In this document: in pieces, positions 50,647 to 59,481 of the stretch | Layout: every line of letters begins with the position of its first letter | Position numbering within the stretch: the first letter of the stretch is position 1 | Assembly (NCBI RefSeq): GCF_019649055.1 | Contig: NW_026570256.1 | Coordinates: 62,001-126,000 of the forward strand | Length of the DNA stretch: 64,000 nucleotides | Reading direction: 5' to 3' | Origin: Paramacrobiotus metropolitanus | Taxonomy: Eukaryota > Tardigrada > Eutardigrada > Parachela > Macrobiotidae | Notes under the pieces: generated by a model | Told to the model about the DNA's origin: nothing | What the model saw: the letters and a program-made list of their open reading frames with translations, nothing else | The model's database searches: none | Translations under genes and position numbers: made by a program

Positions 50647-51492
50647 TTACACTGCAGCGCCCGTATTATCATCATCATCTCGGCCGTGACGGTGGCGTTT
50701 GGCAATTGAAGCGTCCAACCTGCCTGGGCCACGCTTCTCCTGGCCTTCCTTCAATAGCCAACGAGTTTGTTGCAACTCCTGCCATTTTTGAGCTGACGAG
50801 CGCGGGTCCGCTGCATTCAAACGATCAAAATAGCGTTGCTCCGCTTCCAAACGTAAGTCTTCGTCAATGGTAGAAATTTCTTCTTCAATGTGTTGATTGT
50901 ATGCATCGACCAGCGTGACTACAGCACCACGGTCTCCCATTTCTCCTGGAACATAATCCAACGCAGTGAGAAACTCGACAGGATTACGCACCACATTGAT
51001 TCCGTGGTTCCGACGGAGTTCACAGACAATCTGCCCTATGAGCCATCCTTGACGGAAATCCACCCGCAGGTAACGCAGTAAAGCATAATGTGCATCCTTT
51101 GACAGATCCAGGGTGTGGACAAAGCGGTTACATTTGTCCCGGGTCATTTCCGATCCATTGTGGTAGATCTTGCCACGGAAGCGCAGACGAGTTTCAGGAT
51201 GAAGCTCCACGTAGTCAGTGTCTGGGTTATAGGGGCAGTGAATTAATCCAGACGGAGGAATGTAACTCTTTCCTCCACGAGCATAATCACATGGCGACGG
51301 CGGAACGCCACAATCAACCATGCAAGTCGACCATTCAAATGTCGGTTCTGGCCATCCGACATGAGGATCAGGATACATTGGCGGCTGAACATCTGCCAAA
51401 ACATCTGCCAAAACCTGGACCAAATCCTCCGAGGAACTGGTGGTATCCTCATGCTGATAGGAAGGATGTGACGGCACTTTCGGGCGATGCAT
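50647..51492 (-). CDS. accessory protein A, 281 aa, paralogue of accessory protein D
   Basis: Starts at ATG 51490-51492 (MHRPKVPSHPSYQHED). Residues about 75-160 contain SGLIHCPYNPDTDYV, then LRFRGKIYHNGS and R-KCNRFVHTLDL, matching the order and spacing of the conserved block in the frame at 42088-42942. A helical region with a repeated Glu-rich segment follows, then a basic C-terminus (KRHRHGRDDDDN). It is the first frame downstream of the integrase, the env position, but has no signal peptide or membrane segment. A nuclear or RNA-linked role is more likely than entry. Not recognised. Confidence 0.55.
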   Translation of the reverse strand: MHRPKVPSHPSYQHEDTTSSSEDLVQVLADVLADVQPPMYPDPHVGWPEPTFEWSTCMVDCGVPPSPCDYARGGKSYIPPSGLIHCPYNPDTDYVELHPETRLRFRGKIYHNGSEMTRDKCNRFVHTLDLSKDAHYALLRYLRVDFRQGWLIGQIVCELRRNHGINVVRNPVEFLTALDYVPGEMGDRGAVVTLVDAYNQHIEEEISTIDEDLRLEAEQRYFDRLNAADPRSSAQKWQELQQTRWLLKEGQEKRGPGRLDASIAKRHRHGRDDDDNTGAAV

Positions 51493-51822
51493 TACAACGG
51501 TATGCCAGAAATTATTAGCCGTAGAGAAGGAGCAAACCCGAACAAGTCTAAGAGCAATACATGAACAAATCGAATTCTTGCAGTTTAAGATTTCGCTCTA
51601 CAGCTACCTTCAAACAACTTCAACACAGCTAGTGGCCAAATAGAAGCAACGAACGCTACGTCACCACAGACTATCCAATGGCGAATGCGCGCGCTCAAAC
51701 CGTACGTACACACAATTTTTGGGAATTTTTCCAGGTAATTAATAGATTAGGGAATAAAATTTCAATCTTTAAAATTTAAAAATAAAATAATTGTACAGAT
51801 TTACACGGCCGCTCAGCCGTTC
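51493..51822. other. spacer between pol and accessory protein A
   Basis: 330 bases, AT-rich, containing ggtagctgtag on the - strand (near 51600), a possible acceptor. No frame is seen. Confidence 0.4.
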
Positions 51823-53493
51823 TTAAGCAGTACTGCAGAGCGCACAGATTTTACAATATTTCAGCAGGTCATACTGCATTTCCGGCCAGAAGAATCTGAG
51901 CTTGGAATATAGGTACTCATACGGAGAAATAGCGCTATGATATTTGTGTAGCAATCGGCGATGTACCGACTCGACTAGAATTTTACGCCACTGGAAGGGA
52001 ATTAGTATTCTGGGAATTCTTTTTGCAATATCTTCTTTTTCTCCGTAATGACAAATAACGCCATTGATTTTTAGGACTAAAGGAAGATGCCAAGCTGCAT
52101 AACGCGATTCTTCCACTGTGTAATCTCCGTCGACTACAGCGTCCCATAACATGGTGTCACTACACTCCAATTGGCGATACTTCCAAAATTCCGGTTTGTC
52201 CAGAGCGTCGTCAGTGACTACGCCCTGAGGCCAGAACTGCTCAACCGGACGCGCCCAAGCCGGGGCTGGAATGAACCTCTCTTCAGGAAAGACCACAGGT
52301 ACAGGAGAAATTTTCATCTGCTGTACTGGCACAATTTCCATAGCATTACAAGTAATCAGTGTATTACTTGCAGATGTTTCAGCCGACATAGAGTTATTGT
52401 CCCCAGACTGGGATACATTCGGTGTGACTGAATCCCGACCATTGGTTGTCATTCTCTTTTTATTATCCACCGATGGATCCCTTTTACGCTTTTTCTCATT
52501 GATTTCATTGATGAACCTCTCTACAGGTTTCACCACACGCCCAGAGCGGGTCTTCAGAAGCGGTACCTCTTCCATTTGTTTATCCAAGTATTTTGCATAC
52601 TCAGCATCAAGGCGCGACGATGCTGAATGAACGGACGGGATCACCGGCGGCGGCGCGGGTGCCTCAACGATTTCATCGGGACATTCCTTCTCCACACAAT
52701 CGAGCAACTTAGGTAAGTGCTCGTCTTGTAAAATTATGTCAACGTCGCGGAAATTATAGGGCTTTAGGCGACTAACATGAACTGTGTCTATTTTAACATT
52801 CCCACGTCTGTTACTTTTAACTACATAATGCACCGGCCCCGACGGGCGAACAATTTCCCATCCAGCTGTCCAACGGGGCATAAGCGACGGATTTTTGCCC
52901 ACCTTTCTATGAAGCACGTAAACCAAGACTTGGTCTCCAGTTTTATACGTGGCATGTGAGATATTTGCGTCGTAACGAATTTTGTCTTTTAGCTTATGGC
53001 GGAACTCCTCTGCATTCACCAAGTCCAAAGCCTCACCAAGGCCGCGCTGCATCTGCTGCACAAAAACGTGAGCGGGGACAACAAAGTCTTCTTCAAAAGG
53101 GAGGAAGTTATTCACTGGTAAGCGCATCTCGGTGCCGTGCATCATGAAAAATGGTGTGCGGCCCGTTCGTTCCACAACTTTACTGTTAAAGGCAGCGCAA
53201 AGTGCCGGGAGGAAAATATCCCAGTCATTTTGTTGTTCGTTAACATATTTCGCCAACGCCTTTTTAATTTCTCCCACCCGTTTTTCGACAAGTCCGTTGC
53301 CTTGCTGGTGTCCTGACGCTGTCGGTGCGTGAGCAACACCAGCGAGAGCTAGAAGCTCTCGAAACATTTCTGACATAAAGTTACTGCCTCGATCCGACGT
53401 AATGTGTATCGGCATACCAAAAACGGTTAAAATCCTTTTATGGAAAAATAATGCCAAGGTAGCAGCATCATTTCTCTCAACTGCTTCTGCCAC
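51823..53493 (-). CDS. integrase core, C-terminal region and extra HHCC module of element 2
   Basis: Coding starts in this register near 53540 (AVDYGSKY). The integrase core has ITSDRGSNF and GNGLVEKRVGEI, so the second Asp and the Glu of the DDE triad are present. The first Asp is in the preceding frame (IDVAP). An SH3-like C-terminal region (TYKTGDQVLVYVLHRK to RRGNVKIDTVHVSRLKPYN) follows, then a disordered linker. The C-terminal 110 residues repeat the HHCC arrangement: FQWRKILVESVHRRLLHKYH, FFWPEM and CKICALC (51826-51992). A zinc module after the integrase C-terminus is unusual. Relative to the RT frame the register changes by -1. Confidence 0.85.
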   Translation of the reverse strand: MAEAVERNDAATLALFFHKRILTVFGMPIHITSDRGSNFMSEMFRELLALAGVAHAPTASGHQQGNGLVEKRVGEIKKALAKYVNEQQNDWDIFLPALCAAFNSKVVERTGRTPFFMMHGTEMRLPVNNFLPFEEDFVVPAHVFVQQMQRGLGEALDLVNAEEFRHKLKDKIRYDANISHATYKTGDQVLVYVLHRKVGKNPSLMPRWTAGWEIVRPSGPVHYVVKSNRRGNVKIDTVHVSRLKPYNFRDVDIILQDEHLPKLLDCVEKECPDEIVEAPAPPPVIPSVHSASSRLDAEYAKYLDKQMEEVPLLKTRSGRVVKPVERFINEINEKKRKRDPSVDNKKRMTTNGRDSVTPNVSQSGDNNSMSAETSASNTLITCNAMEIVPVQQMKISPVPVVFPEERFIPAPAWARPVEQFWPQGVVTDDALDKPEFWKYRQLECSDTMLWDAVVDGDYTVEESRYAAWHLPLVLKINGVICHYGEKEDIAKRIPRILIPFQWRKILVESVHRRLLHKYHSAISPYEYLYSKLRFFWPEMQYDLLKYCKICALCSTA

Positions 53494-53525
53494 AATATAT
53501 TTACTCCCGTAATCGACGGCAATAA

Positions 53526-55937
53526 TTATGTTTTGTTCCCAGATTCCGTCGTTGGAAGAGCCGGAGCGACATCAATAGCCCACACCAACCGAGGAGGAAC
53601 TGTCGGGTTTGACTGTAAAGCGCCAGCCGGAGCTGTAGCAGGGACATTCTGAGCAAGACATGCCGCACAGGATGCACAGTAATTCCTGACTGACTCAAAC
53701 ATCCGTGGCCAGTAGAAGTACTTATACATGCGTTTATAAGTAGCCAAGACTCCCAAATGGGCAGCTAGGGGTGAATCATGATTATCCTGCAGGAACTGCA
53801 GACGCCAGTGTACGGGCACGTACATACAGTAATAAATTTTGCGATTTAATTCGAACTTATAATATACAACGCCTTGCTTAACCACAAACTTATTCAGGTG
53901 TAACTGCTCGTGCTCTGACATCTTTTCCTTTTTGTTTTCTAGGAGCAGCCTCCATCGAACAATCCGTGCATCCCGCGACTGTTCTTCCGCCCAGTAGGAG
54001 GCTTTATCGTCCGTGATCAACTTCTGAACCTTGTCCGCGTCAAAGGCTCTCATATCTTCCTCCGAAATGGCTTTTACTTCGGCCGACATCATCTCGAAGC
54101 GGATATCCGCGTAATCTCTTTCCAAGACCGCGAAACAGCATTCAATCATTGCTGCGTCACCGGCAAAAGGGTAAGTTTGCCGATAATCAAATTCAATATC
54201 GGAGTCATCAGAATCAGGTTCCGGTTGTTCTCCTGGGTTTCTGCTTAAAGCGTCAGCTATAACGTTGTCTTTTCCAGGAATGTGGACTGGTTTAGTATTA
54301 AACTGCTGGATATACAACGCCCAACGCCCAAGACGGCCAGCGGCATCGCGCATATTATTAAGAAAAACTAACGCCTGATGATCCGTTTGGACTTCAAACT
54401 GGTAGTCCGACAGATAATGTTTCCATTTCTTTAACGCGCAAATAACTGCATAAGCTTCAAGTTCTGTAGGAAAGTAGAGCCTTTTCTGTGTCTCTGTTAA
54501 TTTGCGACTTAGGTACGCGATAGGCCTCCAATTCGTTGCCACATCCGTCGGTGTATCTCGAGGGCACTGCATAAGTACTGCGCCAACAGCGATGGTGCTG
54601 GCATCCACGACAACACGGGATAAGGCCTCTGGATCATAACGGGCCAAGACCGGCGCCGTCACCAATGCTTCCTTCAATTGTTCAACCGAATGACGCTGTT
54701 CTGTTCCCCATTCAAAGGTAACTTTTCTCGGAATAAGCTTCTGTAAGGGTTCCGCGATCTCTTGGAAATTCTTAATGAATTGGCGATAATACCCGACCAT
54801 GCCCAAAAACCGTAATATAACTTTCTTATCTTTTATAGGGCCAAATTCCTTAACTGCCTGCATCTTCTCTGGATCTGTGCTGATACCAAATTGATCTACT
54901 GTATGTCCTAAACATGTAATGGAATTGACAAACAATTCTGTCTTTTCAGGGTTGATGGTCCAGCCACACTCCTGGAGCCTCAGAAAGAGCTCCTGTAAAT
55001 CCCGCATGTGATCCGCTAGGTTTTTACTGAAGACAATGATGTCGTCTATGAAAACGAGGACGTTTCTCCATTTCATGTTTGCAAGCGTCAAGTCCATTGC
55101 ACGCTGAAAGGCAGAAGGTGCATCCTTCAACCCAAACGGTAAGACTTTATATTGAAAAGTAAACTCTTCTCCAACCATCGTTGTTTTACAACGGTCTTCC
55201 GGTTTAATCTTGATCTGCCAAAACCCCGACTTAAGATCTATTTTGTTAAACACCGTGGCTTTATCTAATGCATTAAGGATATCATCCACTCTGGGCAAGG
55301 GATAGCTACTGCCCATTAATCGCTCATTTAGCTTTCGAAAGTCCACCGTTAAACGACGAGATTTATCTTTCTTTTTTACTATACAAATAGGACTTCCCCA
55401 CGCCGAGTTAGTCGGTTCAATGATACCATCTTTAATCATTTCTTGTGTTTTAGCCTGGAGCCATTTCCTATCTTCAAACGATGTGCGGTACAAAGGAGTT
55501 CGGACCGGCAAACTCGTTCCTGTGTCAACTGAATGCTCGTAAATGGTGCAACATCCGACTGGACGAGCTCTAGTGGGCAACACTGATTTTGCCTGATAAA
55601 AAATCTGTTTAAGCTCTTCTTTACTGGGACAAATATCTCCCACTTTAATTTTGGCAAAGGTTTCTTCCGTTTCAGGATCGATGGCGCTGGAAGCAGAAGG
55701 CTGCAACTGCATCGCGACACATTCATTAATTTTCTCTAGGACTGGAACGGCTTTCTCATCACGTGGTATGCCGCAAGACTGGTCATGATAATTCTCTTGA
55801 AACTCCAAGGAGTCCATTTGGTATACTGCGTCAACAAGCGCAACTTCTCCCAGGTTAGTTTCTTCATTTAAAACCAGTGGTTTGTCAGAAACGTTGACAA
55901 CACAGACCCGACAGTTACCGTACTCGTTAAGCGTCAA
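53526..55937 (-). CDS. RT, RNase H and HHCC module of element 2, 803 codons
   Basis: The domains are complete and ordered. The pre-RT strand region (VCVVNVSDKPLVL) is followed by RT with WGSPICIVKKKDKSRRLTVD, FIDDIIVFS and LGMVGYYRQFI. RNase H has VVVDASTIAVGAVL, LEAYAVICALK, TDHQALV and DALSRN. The HHCC zinc module has HWRLQFLQDNH, AAHLG and CASCAAC (about 53640-53815). RT catalytic Asp residues and RNase H acidic residues are visible. The frame begins by overlapping the end of the preceding one (TTTTGA at 55934-55939), again a -1 change, and ends inside the integrase core. Confidence 0.9.
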   Translation of the reverse strand: MTLNEYGNCRVCVVNVSDKPLVLNEETNLGEVALVDAVYQMDSLEFQENYHDQSCGIPRDEKAVPVLEKINECVAMQLQPSASSAIDPETEETFAKIKVGDICPSKEELKQIFYQAKSVLPTRARPVGCCTIYEHSVDTGTSLPVRTPLYRTSFEDRKWLQAKTQEMIKDGIIEPTNSAWGSPICIVKKKDKSRRLTVDFRKLNERLMGSSYPLPRVDDILNALDKATVFNKIDLKSGFWQIKIKPEDRCKTTMVGEEFTFQYKVLPFGLKDAPSAFQRAMDLTLANMKWRNVLVFIDDIIVFSKNLADHMRDLQELFLRLQECGWTINPEKTELFVNSITCLGHTVDQFGISTDPEKMQAVKEFGPIKDKKVILRFLGMVGYYRQFIKNFQEIAEPLQKLIPRKVTFEWGTEQRHSVEQLKEALVTAPVLARYDPEALSRVVVDASTIAVGAVLMQCPRDTPTDVATNWRPIAYLSRKLTETQKRLYFPTELEAYAVICALKKWKHYLSDYQFEVQTDHQALVFLNNMRDAAGRLGRWALYIQQFNTKPVHIPGKDNVIADALSRNPGEQPEPDSDDSDIEFDYRQTYPFAGDAAMIECCFAVLERDYADIRFEMMSAEVKAISEEDMRAFDADKVQKLITDDKASYWAEEQSRDARIVRWRLLLENKKEKMSEHEQLHLNKFVVKQGVVYYKFELNRKIYYCMYVPVHWRLQFLQDNHDSPLAAHLGVLATYKRMYKYFYWPRMFESVRNYCASCAACLAQNVPATAPAGALQSNPTVPPRLVWAIDVAPALPTTESGNKT

Positions 55938-57714
55938 AACGCCGTCCAGTATACCGCATTTTTATTCGATTCGGGTATTTTTCCTTCGTAGAGAAATGGC
56001 TGAGTATATAAATACTCATCCTGGAACTCCATGAATTGTTCATCAGACATAAACGTCGTTGCACGAATAATTCCCTGCGAATGGGGCTGGAAAACCACCG
56101 GTGAAGCCGGAAATAGCTCCATTTTAAAACAGTCAATTGGGCCAGGTTCAGGCTCGAAACGGTAAATGTCTTGTTCCGCAGAGTTGATTTCCGCCTGTGC
56201 CTGTGCTTGTTTCAGGTGGGCGTCCCTGTATGCCAACTCGATGGCATCCTTTGTGTACACACATGCCGGGATTTCTGTGGACTCACGAACATCCTGCGAC
56301 CGTTTCGGTAAGTGTTTTGTCACATGCTGTTGTTGTACCGATACCGGTTGTACTGTCTCAGCAGACATCTGGCTTGCCGCCTCGCGCTCTGCATATTCGC
56401 GCTTAATTCGTCGACTGTAACTAGACTTTTTGCACCGGGGTGAACTCCTTCCCGAACCTTCCGACACCTGTTCAACGTTTCCCACGGTAGGTTGTGCTGA
56501 GTTAACACTTGTAGACTCTCTTAACACCTTCTGCCTTTGTATTTCATTCCAGATTACCCACTGTTCATTAATATTCACATTCGTGGGCGTATCATATGTT
56601 GCTCTGACCGCCGGAGGTACCAAATTCGACATGTGCTGACTGGTTAGCGTATATTCTTGCGGTGAGTTACCAAGAGTTTGAGAAGCAAGTACTCTTTGCT
56701 TCTCCGCTTGTTTATCCTCGTAGGAAACCGGGCAAGGACCGATATCAATGGGCCGCATGTCATCAGCAGGGATGAAACTGCCGTTTTCGAATTCACCTGC
56801 TGGTGCCGGGTTATCCACCGAAAAGGTAACTTTGCGTTTTCCAGTCGCTTTCTGAGCGGCCAACTGCTCATTTCTTTTTAACGTTCCGAAATGCCGACGA
56901 TCGTTTACAGAATTTCGACACATATGGCAATTCTTTTCATATCGTTCAATTTCGATTATACAATCAGGCCAGTAGAACAGTTTGATTAAATATGGATGCA
57001 GTCTCTCCCGCGGGCCATACACCTGCTTATGAATTATCACTTCGTGGAAGCAGGCTATCAGCTTCTGCCGCCATTGGTGTGGTACATAGATCCTCGGACA
57101 TGCACCAGAGTGATCGGGCACTCTGCACAAAATTCCTTCACAGATTATCATTCGATTGATTTCGTACTTGGTATAATTGGTATTAGCGTGCGAGGGTTTC
57201 TTATACATTTGGTACCATATCCGACTGTCGACGCACATCTGTTGAGTTTCACGCCAAAACTGTGGATCTCTGAAACGTTGCTCCGAAGGAAACAACTGTT
57301 TATCCTGTGGCCTATCCATCGGTGACATCCACCTCTTAAACTCTGGATTCCGTGCCATGTACGACGGATAGTCGTGGACTTCATCAACGTCTCTGTGGTC
57401 ACGTTCAACAGGTATGACTTTTAGAAGCTTATTGTCCATACTAAGACATTCCACTGATTTAGACGATTTTTCTAGGACGCCCATATACAAATATTTTGCA
57501 GCAGGGTGCTGTTGTAGGACCGCGTCCAAGGATGAAATCTGAATGGGAAGTTGCAAGGGATCGTCACCCCCACGAACTTGACGTGAGCCAGAGTTGGGCA
57601 CGGGACTGACCGATGCCGAAGACGAGGTACTCGGACTGCCCGCCGGCGACGACTGGCAGATTTTTTCTTGCTTAATTTGCGGCTGGGAAGACGCCTGTTC
57701 TCTCCCCCCCACGA
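55934..57714 (-). CDS. pol spacer with an additional HHCC module, 592 codons
   Basis: The N-terminus is Ser/Pro-rich. Residues about 150-275 hold DPQFWRETQQMCVDSRIW, then PHQWRQKLIACFH, LFYWPDC and CHMC (about 56920-57075). This is the same zinc-module plan found in pol and at the integrase end, and it is closest to the C-terminal copy (PEFWKYRQLECSDTMLW). The rest is disordered with Gln/Glu-rich helices. It lies between the protease and RT frames. The frame is entered by a -1 change at a run of seven G near 57708-57715. Confidence 0.6.
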
Positions 57715-58080
57715 ACGTGACTGCATATTATGTACAATTATTTCACCGCCTCCCCCACGAACTTGACTTGGCTCTGGGGTTTTCTCCGTTTTAATTTCTT
57801 TTTTAATTACAGTACGGATGGGCTCATCAGCCACCGAGGCTGCTTCCGGAAGATACTGCCGAATCATTTCCTGGACCACTTCCCGCACGAACTCAACATC
57901 ACGTTGGTCGGATCCCGCTTTAACAGGTGCTGCCGGCACGGGCACAATTTCCTTAATTTCTGCTTTTACCGGTACGTTAGCCACTTTTATCGCTGATGGA
58001 GGCTGCACTGGTCGAGACCACTCCTGTTTGGCTTTTTGTAAATGTAAGATACAAATTTCTGGATCAGCCTTTGCCAAAAT
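57712..58080 (-). CDS. linker frame after protease
   Basis: In register with the protease frame, from which it is separated only by TGA 58081-58083. About 120 residues are rich in Val, Lys, Pro and Glu, with a short helix (VEFVREVVQEMIRQYLPEA). The register changes at a G7 run (57708-57715), where the next frame begins. Confidence 0.55.
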
Positions 58081-59481
58081 TCAATGTGCGGATTCGTATG
58101 GCACAAATTTTGCTTCTTTAGCGACACCAATTCGCTCCGTCAACATCAGTGCGGGGATCAAAGGAGACGGTCTAACTCCCGGGGGAATTAAAGGATCAAA
58201 GTCGTGGGAGCGGATAACATCCGACATGAGGTGAGTTTCACGACGTAAAAATGTTGGCGCACCAGGCGGTCTGCGCGAAAGACGCCACGTCATCGTATTC
58301 ATGTCCAGGACAAACGGTTTTGTAGCTAAAAAGTCTAAACCTAAAACAACATGGTCCCTGTCGAAGGTGGAACTCACCAATATTGCGTGTTCAAAGGCCA
58401 TGCCGAACTCATGGATGGTAACAACAACCGAAAGCGGTTCAATTAGCTGTCTTCCCTGGTAAGCCGTGTGAACAACTCTACCTTTAATGTGGTCAGGACA
58501 GCGATGGATATTTAAATTTAAATGCTTTGCCATTTTCAGAGACATAACCGAAATGCTAGAGCCTGTATCAAGCATAGTTTTCACCTTCTGATAATTTATG
58601 TCAATTACAGAATACCAAGCCTGTGCGTCAAGCGTCGGCAACAGGCACACATGATCAGCTAACGGGTATTGCGAAAAATCCTGAATTTCCATCTTGTGGC
58701 ACTGTGGCGTTGGCGAGGAAAGACCTGCCGGTAACTCTAATTCCATCATATTAATCTGTTGCTGCGGATTGTTGTATCGGGCCAACAATTCTGCAGACGG
58801 TTCATACTGACGAGGAAGTACAAATTGATTTGTACAACCTGCTGCCGGATGTAAACCGTGGCAGCGGAAACAAATCTCGACTCCGCGGTTTGTTCGCCAT
58901 TTGTCTTTTAAAATGTTACGCTCATCGAACGGAGGTTGATTACCAGCCTGCTGTTGCGGGCGATAATTCTGATTTTGACTCTGCTGACGATTATTGTTGT
59001 TATTATAACCACCACGTCCACGGTAATTATTATTACTATTTCGGAAATTCCCACGTTTACCGCCACCGTTATAATTATTATTATTCGCAGGGCCATCCTG
59101 TTGGTACTGCGGATCGAAGTTCTGGACCGGCTGCTGAAATTGCGGCTGCATAACCGGCATCATCGGATTCATCATCTGGACAGGAACAGGCATAGCAGCT
59201 TGCATCGGAATGGGCTGCTGGAATGTCTGCGCAAATTGCACTGGATGCTGCTCGACAAATTGCGGTTGTTGATACACCGGGACCGGGACAAACTGCGGCT
59301 GGGACACACTCAGGATAGGTTGGGCTGGTGCCGCAGGGTTCTGTTGCTGGGGGATCACCGTCTCGGTATACGAACGAGAGTATCCTCCGCGATTATTCCC
59401 ATAATTCCCACGACCTGCGCGAGTTGGGTAATAATTTCCTCTTTGAGAGGAGCCACCGCGGCCACCTCTATTTTCATAACT
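58081..59481 (-). CDS. zinc knuckle and retropepsin of element 2
   Basis: In register with gag after TAG 59482-59484. The N-terminal part is RGG-rich and then Gln/Pro/Met-rich and Asn/Arg/Gly-rich, as in nucleocapsid regions. A CFRCHGLHPAAGC motif (about 58855-58895) has C-x2-C-x3-H-x4-C, one residue shorter than the canonical knuckle. The protease domain has MLDTGSSISVMS and VVLGLDFLA. A TGA at 58081-58083 ends the frame, with open sequence in register beyond. With the gag stop this makes two in-frame stop codons in a young copy. Confidence 0.85.
   Translation of the reverse strand, partial: SYENRGGRGGSSQRGNYYPTRAGRGNYGNNRGGYSRSYTETVIPQQQNPAAPAQPILSVSQPQFVPVPVYQQPQFVEQHPVQFAQTFQQPIPMQAAMPVPVQMMNPMMPVMQPQFQQPVQNFDPQYQQDGPANNNNYNGGGKRGNFRNSNNNYRGRGGYNNNNNRQQSQNQNYRPQQQAGNQPPFDERNILKDKWRTNRGVEICFRCHGLHPAAGCTNQFVLPRQYEPSAELLARYNNPQQQINMMELELPAGLSSPTPQCHKMEIQDFSQYPLADHVCLLPTLDAQAWYSVIDINYQKVKTMLDTGSSISVMSLKMAKHLNLNIHRCPDHIKGRVVHTAYQGRQLIEPLSVVVTIHEFGMAFEHAILVSSTFDRDHVVLGLDFLATKPFVLDMNTMTWRLSRRPPGAPTFLRRETHLMSDVIRSHDFDPLIPPGVRPSPLIPALMLTERIGVAKEAKFVPYESAH

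Noticed and set aside
50647-51492. An envelope gene in the env position of element 2
   Set aside because: No signal peptide, membrane segment, furin site or heptad fusion region; the protein looks soluble and basic.
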